From: JARRKC01 sp963723965
GTDB taxonomy: Bacteria > Acidobacteriota > UBA6911 > RPQK01 > JAPXNP01
Assembly: GCA_963723965.1 (NCBI GenBank)
Contig: CAVRSV010000006.1
Coordinates: forward strand, 248,001 to 312,000
DNA: 64,000 bases
Reading direction: 5' to 3'
Positions 33,001-42,135 of the stretch are shown in pieces (the first letter of the stretch is position 1; every line of letters begins with the position of its first letter). The translations under genes and the position numbers were made by a program. The notes under the pieces were generated by a model, which saw only the letters and a program-made list of their open reading frames with translations, made no database searches and was not told where the DNA came from.

Positions 33001-35901
33001 AACGAGTTCGGCGCGCGTGTCGTCGTTGATCAGAAGGGGTGCCGACCAGCCGCCCCCTCCGTTCCAGCTGAAAGCGATCTCCGTGGACTGGAGCACCGGG
33101 TCCGCCACGTCCTGATGTTCCCAGAGCAGAAGGCTTCCATTGCCCACGTTGGTCAGGCAAGGCGAGGCTCCCGGGAAAAGATTCTGCACCAGAGAGGTCA
33201 GGGCCGTATTGACCGGTGTGGCGACGCCCTCCTGCCTCGGGATGCTTGTGGGCTTGAATCGGCTGTAGGCCCCATAGCGCGCGTAGGGGATCTTGATGAG
33301 GTAGACCGGAATCCCATCCAGATCACCGATGGAGGCAAGGAGATACTCATCGCCCAGTCCGCAGTGGATCCCGCCTCCCCGCGTCCAGCGGCATCCCGCG
33401 TTGGCGGTCACCTGCTTGCGCCATGTGCCAAAGAGGTAGTTGATGCTGATCCTGGCCCCGGCCTGCAGCTTGACGACCATCTCTCGCAGCAGAGGCTCGG
33501 GCAAAGCGAGGTAGATCGTGCCGTCTCCCGCCAGCCAGACTCGGGCTGACAAGAGTCCCAGGGAGGCCTGCAGGGCTCCCAGCATCTGCAGGCCCAACTC
33601 CCCTTCCGCCTCCGTGAAAGCCAGATCCCCCGCGGCGTCCTGGGCAAACTGGGCGGCCAGGTTCAGCCGGGGAGATACCTGTCCCTGGAAGCGCACCACC
33701 TTGTTGAATTGCTTGAAGACCGGCTTTTTCGCCAGAGATTTGAGCCCCGGAATCAGCTCCAGGATACCGACATTGTTTGCCATCGTCCCGGACAGTCGGA
33801 GTTCGAGCTTCCCATCCAGCAGTTCCAGGCCGTCCCCGGCCGAGAGGAGGAGATTGCCCGCCCCGGAGGCTTCGCCTCGGACCCACCGGTTCATGGCCGC
33901 GAACCCGGTCTGCCCCCACAGGCGGAGATTCCCTTTGCCCGAGCTGGAGATCTGCCCATCGAGGGTGGCATAGGTCTCGGTCAGCCCGAACTCTCCGCCC
34001 AGAAGGGGCACCCAGTCGGGGATCCTGATCGGACAGTCGTACTCTCCCTGGGCCGGATCGCATCCCGCCGCCAGCGGCGTTCTGGGGAACTGAAGCCCGA
34101 TCAGTGTCTTTACCTCGCCCTGACCGACCTGAAAATCGACGCCCCGTCCGCCCGTGGCGAACTCGAGCCATCGAGGCCAGGGGAAGACGTACATACTCTC
34201 GGTCCACGGTGAGCCCTGCACGCCGGCTGCGTTTTGAGGAGTCATGGTCACCCGCGTCGGAGAGAAGCCCGGGGAGAAGTCCCGGTCCATGTCGAAGAGG
34301 TGGGAGGCCCCCTGCCGGTCGCCGTCATGCCAGACCGGCGCGCCGCCGTTGATCGAGAAGCCGACCTTCCCCGGAGATCCCTTCCAATCCACGCCCACAC
34401 CGAATTGATTGGTGAAATCAGCTCCCTGGAGGAAGAACCCGGGGTACTGACGATCGACCCGGGTGATCGCCGGCCCCGTCCCGCCGCCGACCCTCACGGT
34501 CTTCGTCGTCGTGTCCTTGCCGTATGGGTTTTCAACCTCGACATAGACCTGGTAGGGCCCGGGGCCCGGAAAGGCGTGGGTCGGAGAGGTGCTGTCCGAG
34601 TCGAAGGTTCCGTCCGACTCGAAATCCCATTTCACGGTTTGGGCCCGGCCGGGAATCAGTTCGAAATGGACGGTTTCTCCGGCGACCGGCGTCTGAGGAT
34701 CCCACGTGAAATCAGCGATGGGCTCCTGCCCGGCCGTCTTGCCGGAGCCGGACAGGTCGACGTGCTGCACCCTGAGCGGGGCTGCCGAAGTGTAAAGGGA
34801 GAGAAAATGCGAGTAGGCCTCCACACTGGAGGGCGCAAAGACAAGGGTGACTTCGGCGGTCGAATGACCGGCCACGGTCATCGTCTGGGGTGAGGCCAGC
34901 GTGAATCCCGAGTCCTGGAAGACCAGCGAGTGCAGTTCGATAGGGATGTTGCCCAGGTTGCTGACCGTCAGGCCCCGAGTCTGCGTCCGTCCCACTTCGA
35001 CAGAACCGAAATCCAGAGAGTAAGCGGATGGCTCGAAGCGCCCGTCGAGGGACACCGCCTCGAACGCCACGAACCAGTCCCGCGAATCGGTCTTGCCCTC
35101 CTGAGTGACGTCGACCCTGCAGGCCGCATAGTAGACCCCCGGCTGATCCGGCGTGAAGGCAGCCACATATTGCCCGCCGCCGGGGATCGTCACATAGTCC
35201 GCCAGTTGATCGAAATCCCAGGGTGACGACCGGCTGCGATCGAGCCGCACCTGCACCCGAGTGTTCCCGGGACTGCTTGAATTGTTCCAGACCCCGACTT
35301 CGAGCCGGACAGGGGTCCCCACGTCGACCGACTCACCGGTCACGTCCGAATCGTCGTTTTCGCGAACCACCCGGAACCCTCCCACGGCGGGCTGATTGCG
35401 CTGGAGGTTCACCACCTGGACCGCCTGCGTCAAGGTGGTGGTGGCTCGCGCCCAAAACATGGCCACTGTGTCAAAAGGGTCCGGCCTTTGGAAGTAGGCA
35501 TCGAACCGATACGTCCCCGCGGCGATGTCGCTCCAGAGCGCCTGCCCGGCATCATTGGTAACACGGCTGTCGAGAAGGCCGGCCGAGCCGAACCGCTTCA
35601 CGGTGGCCCCGCTGCGCGTCGAACCGTCGAGATCGCGCACGGTCACGGCCAGGTCGCAGGTGGAAGCGGACTCGAATGTGAACTGGAGTGGGAACGTGGC
35701 AGATTCGAGACTTCCCCAGCCCCGCCGCTCCAACCGGGGCGTTCCCGCTCCGGGGGTGAGACCCGGACTGGCCGAGTGGCCTGCGGGATCCCCCGTATGG
35801 CCGTCGATGGTCGACGGCAAGATTCCCTGGGCAAATAGAGGCACCGGAGCAGCGACGGACAAGAGCACGAAGACGCGAACGACGAACCGGAGCAGTGACA
35901 T
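30064..35901 (-). CDS. Giant secreted multidomain protein (ASH, PKD, CARDB, propeller, C-terminal modules)
   Basis: About 1945 residues. The ATG at 35901, with AGGGAGGG just upstream, gives the signal peptide LLRFVVRVFVLLSVAAPVPLF; a start at 36051 is less likely. A carboxypeptidase-regulatory-like domain (CDLAVTVRDLDGSTRSGATV) comes first, then a CARDB-like domain. An ASH/choice-of-anchor segment (YSLDFGSVEVGRTQTRGLTV) and a PKD domain (PIADFTWDPQTPVAGETVHF) follow. A ~400-residue middle region has a Cys pair (CDPAQGEYDC). Propeller-like repeats (GGAVAAWTRSSDP, GRVWLTWLENG), a second CARDB and a PKD (APLTVDFDGSTSVDPDGSVV) precede about four copies of the C-terminal beta module (FTGFAVSNFSAHE, FLSIANPTDSE, TNLRLINLSDE, FTGLALYNPQ). 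No enzyme motif was seen; probably cell surface or extracellular. Confidence 0.9.
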   Translation of the reverse strand: MSLLRFVVRVFVLLSVAAPVPLFAQGILPSTIDGHTGDPAGHSASPGLTPGAGTPRLERRGWGSLESATFPLQFTFESASTCDLAVTVRDLDGSTRSGATVKRFGSAGLLDSRVTNDAGQALWSDIAAGTYRFDAYFQRPDPFDTVAMFWARATTTLTQAVQVVNLQRNQPAVGGFRVVRENDDSDVTGESVDVGTPVRLEVGVWNNSSSPGNTRVQVRLDRSRSSPWDFDQLADYVTIPGGGQYVAAFTPDQPGVYYAACRVDVTQEGKTDSRDWFVAFEAVSLDGRFEPSAYSLDFGSVEVGRTQTRGLTVSNLGNIPIELHSLVFQDSGFTLASPQTMTVAGHSTAEVTLVFAPSSVEAYSHFLSLYTSAAPLRVQHVDLSGSGKTAGQEPIADFTWDPQTPVAGETVHFELIPGRAQTVKWDFESDGTFDSDSTSPTHAFPGPGPYQVYVEVENPYGKDTTTKTVRVGGGTGPAITRVDRQYPGFFLQGADFTNQFGVGVDWKGSPGKVGFSINGGAPVWHDGDRQGASHLFDMDRDFSPGFSPTRVTMTPQNAAGVQGSPWTESMYVFPWPRWLEFATGGRGVDFQVGQGEVKTLIGLQFPRTPLAAGCDPAQGEYDCPIRIPDWVPLLGGEFGLTETYATLDGQISSSGKGNLRLWGQTGFAAMNRWVRGEASGAGNLLLSAGDGLELLDGKLELRLSGTMANNVGILELIPGLKSLAKKPVFKQFNKVVRFQGQVSPRLNLAAQFAQDAAGDLAFTEAEGELGLQMLGALQASLGLLSARVWLAGDGTIYLALPEPLLREMVVKLQAGARISINYLFGTWRKQVTANAGCRWTRGGGIHCGLGDEYLLASIGDLDGIPVYLIKIPYARYGAYSRFKPTSIPRQEGVATPVNTALTSLVQNLFPGASPCLTNVGNGSLLLWEHQDVADPVLQSTEIAFSWNGGGGWSAPLLINDDTRAELVPVAAQDGRGGAVAAWTRSSDPNFDQVPGTFEEMAPFFRQMEIVTARFDPAGQSWTQPAPLTQNTAFESDLQLAFDGNGRVWLTWLENGAGELISTAEAPSRLRYSIWDGSSWSNPVTVADGLVGVGSHSLAVSAAAAVILVPVDPDPDLDGDERIDLYSWQGSNWSAGTTFAGGDGAANRLPAVAYDASGIAHVVWVRNGDLVQATIQNPVPSLVREQSAGLGFFDARLLPSPEGHLALVFQRETEEGPGDVFALVYDALTDSWSADRRLTQQTTASAYDLSGYFDSTGKVHLAYLDDYLERTTETVVIEGQDWDIPGIPQEGRTDLELLERSLIVDLAVEQADLSLLPPEPEPGETVEVRVKVHNSGDFPVGSFQVAVLRGSRFGLMSSLASTTVSGIRAGDYEEVSLSFAYPNDPEIVTILSFVVDNAHQIPEFSENNNSISIPLPSLPPVADPVASVTRGLAPLTVDFDGSTSVDPDGSVVGYEWKIPNVVEPIPGVTTTFTFDQPGAYPVGLTVTDDRGRKSTSYVTITVQPARHFFPFYQADRRAFTGFAVSNFSAHEANLELRLYDAAGVLVVGPILTRVAAGAQLAQLGRELFSLPAGTAESGWVEIRSDNPEVGSFFLFGNGAGLDGALDSVRFSRRLCFTRVLEGSTAFRGRPASTFLSIANPTDSEVLLNLTLHHQLVGGSAAVAQASREIPAGGFLYESVAELFGDVTSVENGYVVLEVQEGEGVVGFALVKLNGGETTIGFAGTAGENGTSQSFSAQLASLPNRLYTNLRLINLSDEAREIDLIAVAEDGTPLAASVRETLGPGEALQADVADRFDFEGADPVVGSLRVEADGGGILGDVVFGSPDLRYAAAMPLQTSLASKAIFSQVANIPGSFFTGLALYNPQARKAEVRIDVFRDDGSPAGSQTIQLEPGHRLSKTLDELVPASAGVVRGYVRIESTEPVVLQQLFGDFIQSLLAAVPPTIVE

Positions 35902-36238
35902 CGCGATTCCCTCCCTGGAAAGAGCTACTGCCTGAAGTCGACCGACCCGGCTGCGAAGTGCGAGCGGAGTTGACTCCCGAACTGCCGGGGTTCTTCGTGT
36001 CGCGAGCCAGAGATCCCCACGCTCCCGTTGCCACTTTCTGACTTGGGACACTCGCCGCAGGTATTACAGAATCGTCTCTATGCGCAATCGACAGACTTGT
36101 CAAGAATGAAAACTCTGCAACTGCGGCAGAAAGCCGGAGTGATTCGACCGGCTGCCAGCGCGGCCGCAGGGGTCGGACCGGAACGACTCAGCCTTCAACC
36201 CCGGTGCCGAACACCTCCGAGCCCCGGGTCGTCGATGG
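35902..36238. other. Intergenic, no gene seen
   Basis: These 337 bases lie between the start of the giant secreted gene and the end of the first sulfatase, both on the minus strand. They should carry the giant gene's promoter and the sulfatase terminator. I see no conserved reading frame, hairpin with T-run or repeat. Confidence 0.5.
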
Positions 36239-37996
36239 CTACGGTTCTTCTTCGACGGGTTTCCAGGGCGCCGGAAAGACGTGGATCCGTGCCGCGTAAT
36301 CGTCCCAGATGGCCGCCAGTTCCTCGACCTTGTCCGGGTGCTGGGCGGAGACATCATGCAGTTCACTTCTGTCCGCCTCGATGTCGTAGAGTTCCCAGGG
36401 GCCCATCCGGTAGTTCCTCCAGGTGCCGTAGCCGCCGTTCAGGAGCTCACCCTTGGAAACCAGCTTCCATTTCCCCAGTCTCACCGCCCGGTTCATTTCG
36501 TGTTCCCAGCAGATCGCTTTGCCGCGCTCCAGGGGCTCGTCCCGGAAGAGCGGAACCAGACTGACCCCCTCCATGGGCTGGATCGAATGGCCGTCGAACT
36601 CGGTCGGGTAGGTGGCCCCGGTCAATTCGACAAGGGTCGGCATGATGTCGATCACGTGGCCGGTGAATGAAGAAAGACGATCTCTGCCCTCGAGACCGTT
36701 GGGATAGTGAATGATGAGAGGCGTGGAGATCCCGCCCTCGTGGACCCAGTGTTTGTATTCCCGGAAGGGCGTGTTCGAAGCGTTTGCCCAGACTTTGCCA
36801 TAGGAAACGTAGGTCGACGCGTCGCCACCCCGGATTCCCACTCCCCGCATGACAGGCTTCCCGTCTCTCGTGACGTGCGGGATCATCTCCGTCTGGATCT
36901 CGTCCTCTCCCAGAGGCTCCAGGTTCGCGCCCTCCTCCGCCCACGGCCCGGTCTTGCCAAGGCTTCCGATCTCCTCCGCACACCCGCCGTTATCCTGCAG
37001 AAAGAGAACGACCGTGTTCTCGAAGATCTTCTGATCCTTTAGCGCTCCGACGATCCGGCCCACTCCCTGGTCCATTTCGTCGACCATCGCCGCATAGACT
37101 TCCATCCGGCCGGACTCGACCTCCGGGTTCTTCTCTTCCCCCCAAGGATGGACGTCCAGCGGCGACAGTTCCGCCTGCGGGGAGATCACGCCCAGCTCCT
37201 TCATGCGCTGGAACCGCTGCTCCCGGATCGCCTGCCAGCCGGCATCATAGACGCCCTTGTACTTCTCGATCGCTTCGGGCCGCGCCTGCATGGGCCAGTG
37301 CGCGGCCGTGTAGGCGACGTACATGAAGAACGGGGCCTTCGTGTCCCTCTCCGTCACGAATCGGACCGCTTCATCCGTGATGGCATCCGTATAGTAGAAG
37401 GGCGTTCCCGAATCGGACGGCTGACTGAACGGGCTGATCATGGTATTTCCGCGGCACAGCGTGGCCGGATCGAAGTAACTGCCCGCTCCCATGATCGTGC
37501 CGAAGAAGCGATCGAACCCGCGCTGCAGGGGCCAGTTGTGTTTCGGTCCATCGGCTGCTTCATTGCGGGCGACGTGCCATTTGCCGGCCATGAAGGTGGA
37601 ATAGCCGGCGGATTTGGCGACCTGGGCCAGAGTGACGGAGTCGTCACTGAGATCCCCCTGATAGGCCTTGAGATCGGAATCGATGGCGGTCATCCAGCCC
37701 ATGCCCGCCTGGTGTGGATACAGGCCCGTCATCAACGATGCCCGGGTCGGACAACAGCGGGCCGTGTTGTAGAACTGGGTGAGCCGCAGCCCATCCCGGG
37801 CCAGACCGTCGAGATTGGGGGTCTTGATCTCACCTCCGTAACAGCCGAGATCCGAAAACCCCATGTCGTCGCTCATGATGAGCACGATATTCGGTCGCAC
37901 CGTGACCTGTGCGGCTTCTTTCGGCCCGCTGCAGCCGGTAAGCGCGAGTACCGCGAATAGAGAGAGGAGTCCCGTCGCACGTTTCATGATCTTCAT
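36239..37996 (-). CDS. Arylsulfatase, predicted lipoprotein
   Basis: A ~585-residue sulfatase of the alkaline-phosphatase superfamily. The formylglycine motif is CCPTRASLMTG (C-x-P-x-R, first Cys modified). Metal ligands come from LIMSDDMGFSDLGCYGG near the N-terminus and VLFLQDNGG in the middle. FMAGKWHVARNE, a family landmark, is present. Residues ~3-22 form a signal with lipobox LTGC, so export and outer-leaflet anchoring are likely, requiring lgt. The C-terminal 'RMGPWELYDIEADRSELHDV' pattern is also typical. Start: ATG at 37996 or 37987; a GTG at 38005 is also possible. The second sulfatase lies 60 bases upstream on the same strand. No formylglycine-generating enzyme is in the window. 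Confidence 0.93.
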   Translation of the reverse strand: MKIMKRATGLLSLFAVLALTGCSGPKEAAQVTVRPNIVLIMSDDMGFSDLGCYGGEIKTPNLDGLARDGLRLTQFYNTARCCPTRASLMTGLYPHQAGMGWMTAIDSDLKAYQGDLSDDSVTLAQVAKSAGYSTFMAGKWHVARNEAADGPKHNWPLQRGFDRFFGTIMGAGSYFDPATLCRGNTMISPFSQPSDSGTPFYYTDAITDEAVRFVTERDTKAPFFMYVAYTAAHWPMQARPEAIEKYKGVYDAGWQAIREQRFQRMKELGVISPQAELSPLDVHPWGEEKNPEVESGRMEVYAAMVDEMDQGVGRIVGALKDQKIFENTVVLFLQDNGGCAEEIGSLGKTGPWAEEGANLEPLGEDEIQTEMIPHVTRDGKPVMRGVGIRGGDASTYVSYGKVWANASNTPFREYKHWVHEGGISTPLIIHYPNGLEGRDRLSSFTGHVIDIMPTLVELTGATYPTEFDGHSIQPMEGVSLVPLFRDEPLERGKAICWEHEMNRAVRLGKWKLVSKGELLNGGYGTWRNYRMGPWELYDIEADRSELHDVSAQHPDKVEELAAIWDDYAARIHVFPAPWKPVEEEP

Positions 37997-38056
37997 CCAG
38001 TCCACTTTTCGTGAAAGGTTGCGCGAGTTCCGAGAGTCCGGGCTCCCACGCCTCGC

Positions 38057-39625
38057 CTACGGCTTCTCTTCGGTCCAGTAGTTGTGGTCGAGCTTCTTCT
38101 GCTGATAATCCCCGCCCGGAAGCGGCAGAGGATCGACGGCCCGAAGCATCCAAGTCACCATCGTCTTGAACAGGTCGATCTTCACGTCCGCGTTTCCGTC
38201 CCGGTCGTACAGGTCGACCAGCTCGAACGGGTCGTTTCCTATGTCATAGAGTTGCCCGTTCCCGTCCTGATCGACGATGAGTTTCCACTGACCCTTCCGG
38301 ACCATGCGCATCAGGCCGGCCTGGGAATAGCGGTTGAGCTCGTCGAAAGTGACGGCGGGCCTCAATCCGTACTGGAAGTCGATCGGGTCGTCCCACGTAT
38401 AGGCGGGGCCTCCGTACCCCTGCTCGACATAGATGCTCTCGAATTCCCGTTTCGGATAGGGCTGCCCGGTGATCATGGGCCAGAGGCTGCGTCCCTGCAC
38501 CCCGGCTGGGATCTCGACCTGAATTGCGTCGCAAACGGTCGGGAAGACATCGACGATCGACACGAAGGCCGTCTGGGGATCGGACTTGGGCGGGACCTGG
38601 TAGCCGTAGACCTGGAACGGGATCCGCGTCAGCACCTCCGGTACGCCGGCCCCCTTCCTCATCAGGCCGTACTCTCCGGCGTAATCGCCGTGATCGGCGA
38701 TGATGAAGACCAGGGTGTTCTCCGTGAGATGTTTGTCCTCCAGAAAGCGGATGAAGCGCGCGATCTGGTCATCGAGCAAACGGATCATTCCGTAGTAGTT
38801 GGCCCTCATTCTGGGGAGGATTGCTTCGTAGTTCGGGAATCCCTTTTCGCCCAGCTGCCGGGTAAATTGCCATATGAAGCCCTTCTCGGCCAGGATCTCC
38901 TTGCCTGCGTGAACCGGCGGAATGGTCTCCGGTGGGAACATCGAGAAATAGGGCTCGGGCACCTGATAGGGATTGTGAGGCTCCGAGAAGGACATCTCCA
39001 GAAAGAAGGGCGCGTCTCGGTTCAGACCCTCGATCCATTGCGTTGCGTCGCTGACGATCCGGTAAGGATGCTGATACTCGAGAGGGAAGGGTGTGGGATT
39101 CGGTTCAACCCGGTGACGAAGCCCGGCCAGCCACCGGTCGAATTCTTTCTCCCCCTGCCGTTGTTCGTCGGAAGCGTCTCCCTTTCCGCTGCCGGTCTCC
39201 CCGCTCAGGTAGTCCAGGTCGCCCCGCTTCAGATAGGTATGGTTCTTCCCGATGAGGGCGGTGGTGTAGCCGACGGAACGGAGCAAACGCACCATGTCCG
39301 TCGTCCCGAGTCGCAACTCCTGCGAATCCACCGTCGGGTTGGCCCGGGCGCCGTGGGCGCTGCAGAAGCGCCCGGTCAGAAGGCTGAGTCTGGCGGGCGC
39401 ACACTCAGGCGTGGAGGTGTAGGCCCGATTGAACCAGACCCCCTGCCTGGCCAGCGCATCGCGAAACGGTGACGTGTCCAGGCCAAAGCCTTCGCGGCCC
39501 AGCGCGTGAGCCTGCTGCTGATCGGTCATGATGACGACGATGTTCGGTCTGGGCTGTCCGTAGATCGGAAGGGAAAGAACCAGCAGGCACAACAGCCCGA
39601 ACTGCAAGAGCGTTCCGGTCTTCAT
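38057..39625 (-). CDS. Secreted sulfatase
   Basis: A ~522-residue exported sulfatase. The signal peptide (LLQFGLLCLLVLSLPIYG) precedes RPNIVVIMTDQQQAHALG with metal-binding Asp residues. The active-site signature is ECAPARLSLLTGRF (C-A-P-A-R). ALIGKNHTYLKRGDL and LVFIIADHGDYAGEYGLMRK supply further catalytic or metal residues. It resembles choline-sulfatase/glycan-sulfatase-like members; substrate specificity cannot be read from sequence here. The ATG at 39625 with AAGGATC ahead is preferred over an upstream start at 39772. Probably co-transcribed with the sulfatase at 36239, which follows after 60 bases, suggesting successive removal of sulfate groups from one polymer. Confidence 0.92.
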   Translation of the reverse strand: MKTGTLLQFGLLCLLVLSLPIYGQPRPNIVVIMTDQQQAHALGREGFGLDTSPFRDALARQGVWFNRAYTSTPECAPARLSLLTGRFCSAHGARANPTVDSQELRLGTTDMVRLLRSVGYTTALIGKNHTYLKRGDLDYLSGETGSGKGDASDEQRQGEKEFDRWLAGLRHRVEPNPTPFPLEYQHPYRIVSDATQWIEGLNRDAPFFLEMSFSEPHNPYQVPEPYFSMFPPETIPPVHAGKEILAEKGFIWQFTRQLGEKGFPNYEAILPRMRANYYGMIRLLDDQIARFIRFLEDKHLTENTLVFIIADHGDYAGEYGLMRKGAGVPEVLTRIPFQVYGYQVPPKSDPQTAFVSIVDVFPTVCDAIQVEIPAGVQGRSLWPMITGQPYPKREFESIYVEQGYGGPAYTWDDPIDFQYGLRPAVTFDELNRYSQAGLMRMVRKGQWKLIVDQDGNGQLYDIGNDPFELVDLYDRDGNADVKIDLFKTMVTWMLRAVDPLPLPGGDYQQKKLDHNYWTEEKP

Positions 39626-40173
39626 ACTGGGTGATCCTTGTGCAAATTGCCTGGCCTGGGTTTGGCTGAAGGCCCGGTCCGGCGATCCTCTCTCGGCCAG
39701 GTCGAGGCCTCCAGTCCCGGCGGAGCCGAGCAGCGAGGGACGGCGCCCCAGGGGAACCAGGGTGATCAACATCCGCCTCGTTTCACGTTTCCATCCTAGT
39801 CACTGGCCGGAGCCGGGGCAACAGGTATCAGGGAAACGCAGACCACATCCGCGGAATTTCGCGGGTCCCCCTGCAAGGATCGTGTTGTCCGACGGTCAAC
39901 AGGCTGAGGCTAAACTACGGGACCGCCCATTTCGTCTAAACACACCAGAACGAATCTCGAATGAAGCCGGCCGAGAGTCGTCCTCGAACAGCTTTTCGGA
40001 ACAACTTGATGACAGGGCGAGGCGGAATCGACTCAATCGGGCAGGCCCGCTCCGCCAGACCGGCGGACTGTGGCGACCCGACGTGAGAACGCGTGTGTGC
40101 CCTGACTTGAACGGTGGCTCTAATGAGATCACGCCTCCGTTTCGACTTCCGCCCGTCCCAAAGGGAGGACGAA
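39626..40173. other. Intergenic 0.55 kb between divergent genes, no gene seen
   Basis: This stretch separates the sulfatase pair (minus) from the TPR protein (plus) and must hold both promoters. The reading frames in it are short, Arg/Pro-rich and without family resemblance. AAGGGAGGA at 40161-40169 is the ribosome site for the gene at 40174. No repeat or clear operator was found. Confidence 0.5.
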
Positions 40174-41235
40174 ATGGACTATCGGCACACTGCGTTCACC
40201 ATCGTGGCAGGATTGACAGTCGCCTGGCTCGGCACGGGCTCCGGTCCGGCGATGCCGACACAGGATCAGGTGCTCACCGGGCGCGTCCTCGACGCGTCCG
40301 GCAGCGAACGAAGAATGGCCGTGCGGCTGCGCTGTCCGGGATTCCAGACCCAGACCTGGGCCACCGAGTCCGGCCTCTTCAGCATTCGGATACCGGGCTT
40401 GTCCGACCCGCGCCCCTGGCCGGCCTCTCCTTCCGTGGATCGAGAACCCGGGGCCGCCTCCTTCCGGGGTTCGCGGACCGCGGGTACTCTGGACTGCACG
40501 CTCCAGATCCTGACTTCACGGGTCTCGACCGCCCAGTTCGAGCTGGCGATTCCCCGCTCGCCGAGCCGAATCGACCTGGGGGAGCTGGAGGTGTCCAAAC
40601 CGGCGGGGACGGCATCGGATCGTCGGGCTACCATCCACTGGAGCTCGCTGGCCGCGCCAGGCAACGCCCGCGCCGCCTTCGATGAGGCACGACGGGAGTT
40701 GAGCAGGGGGCAACCCGACCTCGCCCGTGCCGATCGCTTCCTCGAAGAGGCCCTTCGCCTGTCTCCAAAGATGGCGGAGGCCTGGAAGTTGCTGGGAATC
40801 GTCGAAGACCGAAGAGGACACAGCGATTCCGCGCGTTCCGCCTTCGAAACGGCCCTGAGGTTGGACTCCGCATCGTACGAATCCCATACCTTCCTGGCCG
40901 GGTTGGATATGCGAGAGCAGAAGTGGCGGGAAGCCCTGGAACACTGCAAGCGGGCTCTCGAGATCGAACCGAACTGGCTCCGAGCGTACTATCTCGAGGC
41001 CTTTGCGGCCTGCAACCTGGGGGATTTCGAGGCTGCGAAGGCTGCTTCCCGCCGAGTCCACGCCCGCACCGAAGAAACCCGCTATGCCGATATCGCTGTC
41101 GTCGACTCGCTCCTGCTTGCCGCGGAAGGCAAGACCACGGAAGCGGCCTCACTCCTGCGTCGCTTCATCGCGCGGCATCCGGCTTACAGAGACCGGTCTG
41201 CCCTCGAGCAACAGCTCAGGATCTGGGAAAAATGA
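40174..41235 (+). CDS. Exported tetratricopeptide-repeat protein
   Basis: A 353-residue protein with a signal peptide (FTIVAGLTVAWLGTGSGPAM). Residues ~30-150 form a carboxypeptidase-regulatory-like beta domain (VLTGRVLDASGSERRMAVRL, ATESGLFSIRIPGL). The rest is helical TPRs: RADRFLEEALRLSPKMAEAW, SARSAFETALRLDSASYESH, WREALEHCKRALEIEPNWLR and a final AEGKTTEAASLLRRFIARHP. TPRs usually hold protein complexes together; partner unknown. The ATG at 40174 is chosen because AAGGGAGGA lies 4-12 bases before it. The next gene starts ~160 bases downstream. Confidence 0.82.
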   Translation: MDYRHTAFTIVAGLTVAWLGTGSGPAMPTQDQVLTGRVLDASGSERRMAVRLRCPGFQTQTWATESGLFSIRIPGLSDPRPWPASPSVDREPGAASFRGSRTAGTLDCTLQILTSRVSTAQFELAIPRSPSRIDLGELEVSKPAGTASDRRATIHWSSLAAPGNARAAFDEARRELSRGQPDLARADRFLEEALRLSPKMAEAWKLLGIVEDRRGHSDSARSAFETALRLDSASYESHTFLAGLDMREQKWREALEHCKRALEIEPNWLRAYYLEAFAACNLGDFEAAKAASRRVHARTEETRYADIAVVDSLLLAAEGKTTEAASLLRRFIARHPAYRDRSALEQQLRIWEK

Positions 41236-41394
41236 CGACCCGCAGGTGGCTGCCAGTCTCCAGACAGTCACTGAATCCTGCAGGGAAAACACCCGCCTTC
41301 GCCTGGCCGGGTCGGCGGGGTCCCGCTTGTTGCCGGCACGCGGACCGCGCTCAACCGGCTTGCGCCTCCGGCGAATCTCAGCTATACGTCGCTC

Positions 41395-42135
41395 ATGTCC
41401 CACCAATCAACAACTAAAGCAACCCGACCCGCACGGAACCCGTTCCGCAATGCTCTCCTCAGATCCGCCTTTGCCGTCGGACTGGGCATCCTCTGTTTCG
41501 GAGTTCTCCGGTCCCAGCAGACCGGGCAAGTGCCGACAGAGAGTGCGCTGCAATCCGACCCGCAAGGATGGATCGACATCCTGCCGCCAGCCGACCTCCA
41601 CGGATGGTCGCGCGTTCCCGTTCCGCCCGGAGGCGAGCTGGGCCGCGCCCAATGGCACGTGGACACGGATCGTCACCTGCTCGTCTGCGACGGGGACGGC
41701 GGACACGACATGCTGTTGTACGAGAAGCCTTTCGGGAATCTCATCTTCCACTTCGAGTTCCGCTACATCCCGGGCGAGGGCCTGAAAGGCTACAACAGCG
41801 GAGCCTACGTCCGGAACTCCGCGGACGGCGCCGTCTGGTACCAGGCACAGATGGGCGACGCGACGGGCGGTTACCTGTTCGGCGACACGCCCGGTCCCGA
41901 CGGCAAGCTCCAGCGCTTCAGCCTGAGGAAAGAGGTCCAGGACGGTCGCGTGCGCCCCGCCGGTGAATGGAACACCATGGAGATCACCGCCCGGGGCAAG
42001 ACCCTCACCCTGTGGGTCAATGGCGCGGTGACCTGCCGCTTCGACGGCTGCAACACTCCCACAGGCTTCGTCGGTGTCGAGGGCGAAGGCTTCCACGTGG
42101 AGTTCCGCAATCTCAAAGTCAAGGAGTTGCCCTGA
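41395..42135 (+). CDS. Secreted DUF1080 protein (3-keto-disaccharide hydrolase family)
   Basis: A 246-residue protein with an N-terminal signal/anchor (AFAVGLGILCFGVLRSQ) and one DUF1080 domain. The family order is clear: GWIDILPPADLHGWSRVPVP, LLYEKPFGNLIFHFEFRYIP, YNSGAYVRNS, then PAGEWNTMEITARGKTLTLW and GVEGEGFHVEFRNLKVKEL. DUF1080 domains are jelly-roll folds similar to glucanases; some hydrolyse 3-keto-glycosides made by Gfo/Idh oxidoreductases. A Tat-exported Gfo/Idh gene is at 47490, which supports a shared pathway, though they are 5 kb apart. The stop codon overlaps a 78-bp repeat element by two bases. Confidence 0.88.
   Translation: MSHQSTTKATRPARNPFRNALLRSAFAVGLGILCFGVLRSQQTGQVPTESALQSDPQGWIDILPPADLHGWSRVPVPPGGELGRAQWHVDTDRHLLVCDGDGGHDMLLYEKPFGNLIFHFEFRYIPGEGLKGYNSGAYVRNSADGAVWYQAQMGDATGGYLFGDTPGPDGKLQRFSLRKEVQDGRVRPAGEWNTMEITARGKTLTLWVNGAVTCRFDGCNTPTGFVGVEGEGFHVEFRNLKVKELP

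Noticed and set aside
31228..33549. A 773-codon plus-strand frame antisense to the giant secreted protein.
   Set aside because: Arg/His/Gly-rich translation without domains; a shadow caused by high GC at third codon positions.
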